Source: Bacteroidetes bacterium UBA2234 (lineage in GTDB: Bacteria > Bacteroidota > Bacteroidia > NS11-12g > UBA955). From it: a DNA stretch of 18,690 nt. The stretch's first letter is position 1; each line of letters begins with the position of its first letter. Of this stretch, positions 15,815 through 18,690 are shown piece after piece. The notes below the pieces were generated by a model. That model was not told the origin of the DNA and searched no databases. It saw only the letters and a list, made by a program, of their open reading frames with translations. The stretch spans positions 24,057 to 42,746 of the forward strand of contig DDYM01000044.1 in NCBI GenBank assembly GCA_002347985.1. Reading direction: 5' to 3'. The translations under genes were made by a program, and so were the position numbers.

Positions 15815-16928
15815 TTATTCCCGAAATTTCTTTCCTATATGTGTGGTGAATTTTCGTCTTTTTTGCTCCCAACGACTCCAACATGCTGATCATCTTAGGG
15901 TTAAAATCTCCCACCCAAGCCAATTCCATGGAATGCATTCTCTTTGTTTTTGCATTGCCTTGATGAAATTTGATAATCAAACCCGTTTCAACCCCTAAAT
16001 TCTGATGACTAGGCACAATTCCGAACACAATTCCTTTGGCTTTATTGATCTTACTCCTCTGCAACATAAATTGAATTTTCTGCCACCAACCCAGATTCCC
16101 TTTAAAATCCTTGAACACTTGATTGATTTCTAAAATCGCAATAAAAAATCCAATGGGCTTGTCGTTTTCGTAAGCAAATATGGCAAACTCCTCAGGCATC
16201 GCCGGCTTAATCTCTTTTAACCTTTTGTAAAGTGCCTCATACTGCAAAGGCTCAAAATCATCGTGAAAAGCCCAAGCTTCATTGTAAATGCTCACAAAAT
16301 CCGCGGCAAACTTTTCCAACTGGGCATATCGAAAAAACTCAAAACGATACCCCGGCTTATTCATCACCCGCTCAGCAATTTTTGAAAACCGATCATAATT
16401 GAATTCAGACTCTACGATATCGTAAGTATTCTGTTCGATTTCCAATTGATAACCGCGATGTAGGAACCAGGGTTGATAATAGTTGGGATGATAATTTTCT
16501 CGGTACGATGTAGGCGTTGACGCTGAAATCAGCAACCCCCAGTAGCTATCGCGATCTCCGAAATTTATGGGTGCATCGATACTCAAGCAAGATTCGGATG
16601 TAAGCCAAGACTCAGCCACATCGAACAAGGCATTGGCAATGTGTGAATCATTGATCGATTCAAAAAATCCAATTCCACCTCGTTTGCCCGACTTTGGCTT
16701 TACGGTGTAGAATGCTGCGATTCGGCCGGCCGTTCGGCCGGCCGAATCCACCGCCAACCAACGGCGCGCAGCGCCGTTTTGAAACGACTTGTTCTTGTTC
16801 ACATCAAACACCGCTTCTACATCCCCCACAATCGGATAAATAAAGTCCCTATCGCCCTCATAAACCCTGTCCAACACACCATGAAACTCCTTAATATCCT
16901 GCGTCGTTAAAACCTCCCTGATTGTCAT
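15810..16928 (-). CDS. YghO-like GNAT-superfamily protein
   Basis: 372 residues. The sequence follows the pattern of YghO-like proteins: DFIYPIVGDVEAVFD, the NGAARRWLAVDSAGRTAGRIAAF strand, GGIGFFESIND, the signature INFGDRDSYWGLL, and a C-terminal GNAT-like half with FAIFAYENDKPIGFFIAI, GIVFGIVPSHQNLGVETGLI and AWVGDFNPKMISMLESLGAKKTKIHHTYRK. The family has an acetyltransferase-like fold, but substrate and activity are unknown. It starts two bases after the stop of the cytochrome/PHM gene and is the last gene of that operon. The segment coding for residues about 50-71 contains two GC-rich perfect hairpins that stand out from the AT-rich surroundings but do not add length to the protein as far as I can judge. 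Confidence 0.75.
   Translation of the reverse strand: MTIREVLTTQDIKEFHGVLDRVYEGDRDFIYPIVGDVEAVFDVNKNKSFQNGAARRWLAVDSAGRTAGRIAAFYTVKPKSGKRGGIGFFESINDSHIANALFDVAESWLTSESCLSIDAPINFGDRDSYWGLLISASTPTSYRENYHPNYYQPWFLHRGYQLEIEQNTYDIVESEFNYDRFSKIAERVMNKPGYRFEFFRYAQLEKFAADFVSIYNEAWAFHDDFEPLQYEALYKRLKEIKPAMPEEFAIFAYENDKPIGFFIAILEINQVFKDFKGNLGWWQKIQFMLQRSKINKAKGIVFGIVPSHQNLGVETGLIIKFHQGNAKTKRMHSMELAWVGDFNPKMISMLESLGAKKTKIHHTYRKEISGII
16719..16748. repeat. GC-rich perfect inverted repeat inside the YghO-like gene
   Basis: Arms of 13 bases (GATTCGGCCGGCC and its complement) flank a 4-base loop; the interior also reads as two tandem copies of TTCGGCCGGCCG, each with an 8-base GGCCGGCC palindrome. It codes in frame for DSAGRTAGRI. 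A second hairpin (AACGGCGC-GCA-GCGCCGTT, 16760-16778) lies 11 bases away. Confidence 0.85.
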
Positions 16929-16930
16929 AA

Positions 16931-18319
16931 TTATTTCTTCTCCAATGATACGAATTCATCACCCTTTTTGTACAATGTATAAGTAATAATAAACTGAAAC
17001 ATCTCATCCGATGCCCGCATACTCGCCCCTCCACTGTCCCATCGCTCCGAAACCGTCTTCGGGGGATTGTTCGGATTCCACGGATTCCCCTTGGTATTGT
17101 CAAACTCCGCCACCGCTACAATTTCAGAACCCGCAGGGATCTTCAACATCAACTTAAACGTATAAAAGTACTGCCAATTAAAATTCCATCGCAAAATACG
17201 AATCAACGGAATCGTATCGCCATTGGGCTTGACAGCAAACGCCAGAAACGACTTGCCCAACATGTGCAAATGAGGATTGACTGTCAATACAGAAATATCC
17301 TCAGAAATCCGATAACGCGTGGTATGCTTGGTAACCCGATTCGCCGGAACAACCAATGGCGGAACAATCTTACTTACCCCATTGGTGCCAAGCATCAACT
17401 CAGACAAGGCCCTACTTGGTGCCACATCCGTAAAAAACACATTCAACACAGATCGATCCACCACCTTTTTATCCGACGGACCGTAATGCACATCATTCAT
17501 CACCGCTGCAAAATCTTTCGTCACCTCAAAGGCCCCAATCCCATTGGGATACTCAATCCCTTGCACCCCCGGCAAATAGTTAAACGCCGAATGAATCCTC
17601 ATAGGCAAACTACCATCGTCCGCCTCCAACCCCAAGCCCTTAAACAAATCAGAATTCACCTCAGACCTAGCCTCAACCTTCCTTCTCCATTTCAACGACA
17701 ATCGCTTGCTGCCCTCCTTGTAAAGCAATAGATGACCATTTGCATGATGCACCAATCCAGGTTCGGTTGGAACAAATTCCAACGCTGAAATGTATCGTTT
17801 CTGGGGAATCGAAACATTGGCAACGCTGATAAAAAACCGATCCAAATCCCCCTCATTCATCGCAACCGTATCAAATGGAATCACCAAATCGGGTTTTCTT
17901 ATATTGCTTCGCTCCATCGCTTTTGCGCGATATACGTATTTTTGATTTCCCTCCACAGCGCCCTGACTCACCCATTTCTGAATCAAAGCTATCTGACGAT
18001 CCGACAAAACGCGTTCACCAATAAAATGACTGTAATTGGGATCGGCAGGCCAAGGTGGCATGATCCTTTTCTGGGTAACCTTGGCAATCGTCTTTGCCCG
18101 TTTCTTTACGGCAACATATGAGCTCAGACTGAAAGGAGCCGCACCATTTTCCCGATGACATGGCAAACAATTTTTTTCTAATATCGGAGCGATATCCACC
18201 GCAAACGTAGGGTTATCCGGCAATTCACTCTCTACAGAAACATCACCGCAACTATTAGTTAAAATAACAACCATTAAAATTATGATATACAAATATTTAT
18301 ATTTCATAAAATTATTCAT
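16931..18319 (-). CDS. Cytochrome c/PHM-like copper type II monooxygenase lipoprotein
   Basis: 462 residues. The lipoprotein-like N-terminus has Cys24 (LTNSC). A small cytochrome c-like domain has CLPCH at 51-55 and MPPWP at 87-91, where Met87 is a candidate axial heme ligand. The C-terminal two thirds resemble peptidylglycine/dopamine-type copper monooxygenases. They keep a complete candidate ligand set: His191-His192 plus His278 for one copper, and His350-x-His352 (NPHLHMLGK) plus Met440 (DEMF) for the other. The typical FDNTKGNPWNPNNPP segment lies before DEM. The heme domain could supply electrons in place of ascorbate; this is inference. ATGA overlaps the stop of the upstream redoxin gene, which indicates translational coupling; an ATG four codons later is the alternative start. 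The hydroxylated substrate is unknown. Confidence 0.87.
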   Translation of the reverse strand: MNNFMKYKYLYIIILMVVILTNSCGDVSVESELPDNPTFAVDIAPILEKNCLPCHRENGAAPFSLSSYVAVKKRAKTIAKVTQKRIMPPWPADPNYSHFIGERVLSDRQIALIQKWVSQGAVEGNQKYVYRAKAMERSNIRKPDLVIPFDTVAMNEGDLDRFFISVANVSIPQKRYISALEFVPTEPGLVHHANGHLLLYKEGSKRLSLKWRRKVEARSEVNSDLFKGLGLEADDGSLPMRIHSAFNYLPGVQGIEYPNGIGAFEVTKDFAAVMNDVHYGPSDKKVVDRSVLNVFFTDVAPSRALSELMLGTNGVSKIVPPLVVPANRVTKHTTRYRISEDISVLTVNPHLHMLGKSFLAFAVKPNGDTIPLIRILRWNFNWQYFYTFKLMLKIPAGSEIVAVAEFDNTKGNPWNPNNPPKTVSERWDSGGASMRASDEMFQFIITYTLYKKGDEFVSLEKK

Positions 18320-18690
18320 TTTTCATCGTCAAATGGTCCCACAAAACACCCAATGGCCTCATTTGAAGCCACAAAATTCGACTTTCCAAGGATAACATTG
18401 TCGAGCACGTCAGACAAATAATTTTTTGTCGCTCGCTTGGAAATAACACCCAAACTTACCACCCTGTCATCAATCTTTCCACTGTAAATATTAGACCGTG
18501 TTAGGCAATCGTAAACCACCACTTGGGGATATACTTTGATTCCAAATCTCCCACAGATTATTCCTCGGTTGTCGTGAAAAAGCAACTCCTCTAAACCTGA
18601 AATAGGTCGACTCCCAACCCCAGGATCAAGCAAACAAAATTGAACGGTATCCCCAAACCTCTGCACCAAACTTTTGATTGTTGCAATGTA
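18316..18690 (-). CDS. Redoxin/thioredoxin-fold protein (5' partial)
   Basis: The frame stays open to the right edge (the first start-like codon, TTG at 18669, is internal), so the N-terminal part with any CxxC or peroxidatic Cys lies outside. The visible ~125 residues match the C-terminal half of redoxin-like proteins that accompany cytochrome/PHM proteins: FGIKVYPQVVVYD (the cis-Pro strand of the thioredoxin fold), SGKIDDR, the ATKNYLSDVLDNVILGK helix and the terminal AIGCFV. Its stop overlaps the next start (ATGA). Reduction or maturation of the downstream heme/copper enzyme, or a role in the same electron path, is plausible from context but not shown. Confidence 0.75.
   Translation of the reverse strand, partial: YIATIKSLVQRFGDTVQFCLLDPGVGSRPISGLEELLFHDNRGIICGRFGIKVYPQVVVYDCLTRSNIYSGKIDDRVVSLGVISKRATKNYLSDVLDNVILGKSNFVASNEAIGCFVGPFDDEK

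Noticed and set aside
17264..17731. Plus-strand 155-codon frame inside the cytochrome/PHM gene
   Set aside because: It is antisense to a clearly conserved gene; its Arg/His/Pro-rich composition is that of a shadow frame with no domain.

Overview
The window looks like a chromosomal segment from a Bacteroidota bacterium. The evidence is a SusC/SusD pair, a protein with a type IX secretion (T9SS) C-terminal sorting domain, an OMP_b-brl-type TonB-dependent barrel, A-rich leaders without clear Shine-Dalgarno sites, and two promoters of the Bacteroidota type (TTTG or CTTG, 19 bases, then TAnnTTTG). I cannot name the genus. No phage, transposase, integrase or CRISPR array is visible.

Layout: (1) 3-1823 (+), the 3' part of a LysM protein with a degenerate SGNH/GDSL-hydrolase fold, open at the left edge. 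(2) 1858-2631 (-), a membrane-anchored ElyC/SanA/YdcF-type DUF218 protein. (3) 2739-5942 (+), a large TonB-dependent outer-membrane barrel with Met/Gly/Pro-rich low-complexity segments. (4) 5996-8605 (-), a secreted T9SS cargo protein with an N-terminal CxxCH-containing choice-of-anchor V/Reeler-like domain. (5) 8871-13294 (+), a SusC-SusD nutrient uptake operon closed by a strong terminator at 13313-13353. (6) 13436-15421, an AT-rich accessory module: an HxlR-family regulator divergent from a DUF1330 gene and an SDR aldehyde/dihydroflavonol-type reductase. Direct repeats over the shared promoter look like the operator. (7) 15627-15814 (-), a tRNA-Lys(UUU) gene with its own promoter and terminator. 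(8) 15810-18690 (-), a tight operon of a redoxin-like protein (cut by the right edge), a cytochrome c/PHM-like copper monooxygenase lipoprotein, and a YghO-like GNAT-fold protein.

How the genes relate: most of the window concerns the cell envelope. Proteins imported or displayed there include the SusCD transporter, the second TonB-dependent barrel, the T9SS cargo and the LysM protein. The minus-strand operon at the right end couples a thioredoxin-fold protein to a predicted heme- and copper-containing envelope enzyme. The HxlR/DUF1330/SDR module differs in base and codon use from its neighbours (Leu mostly TTA rather than TTG) and is probably a horizontally acquired, stress-inducible reductase cassette. 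No gap longer than 300 bases lacks a gene or RNA; the largest are 8606-8870 and 15422-15682.
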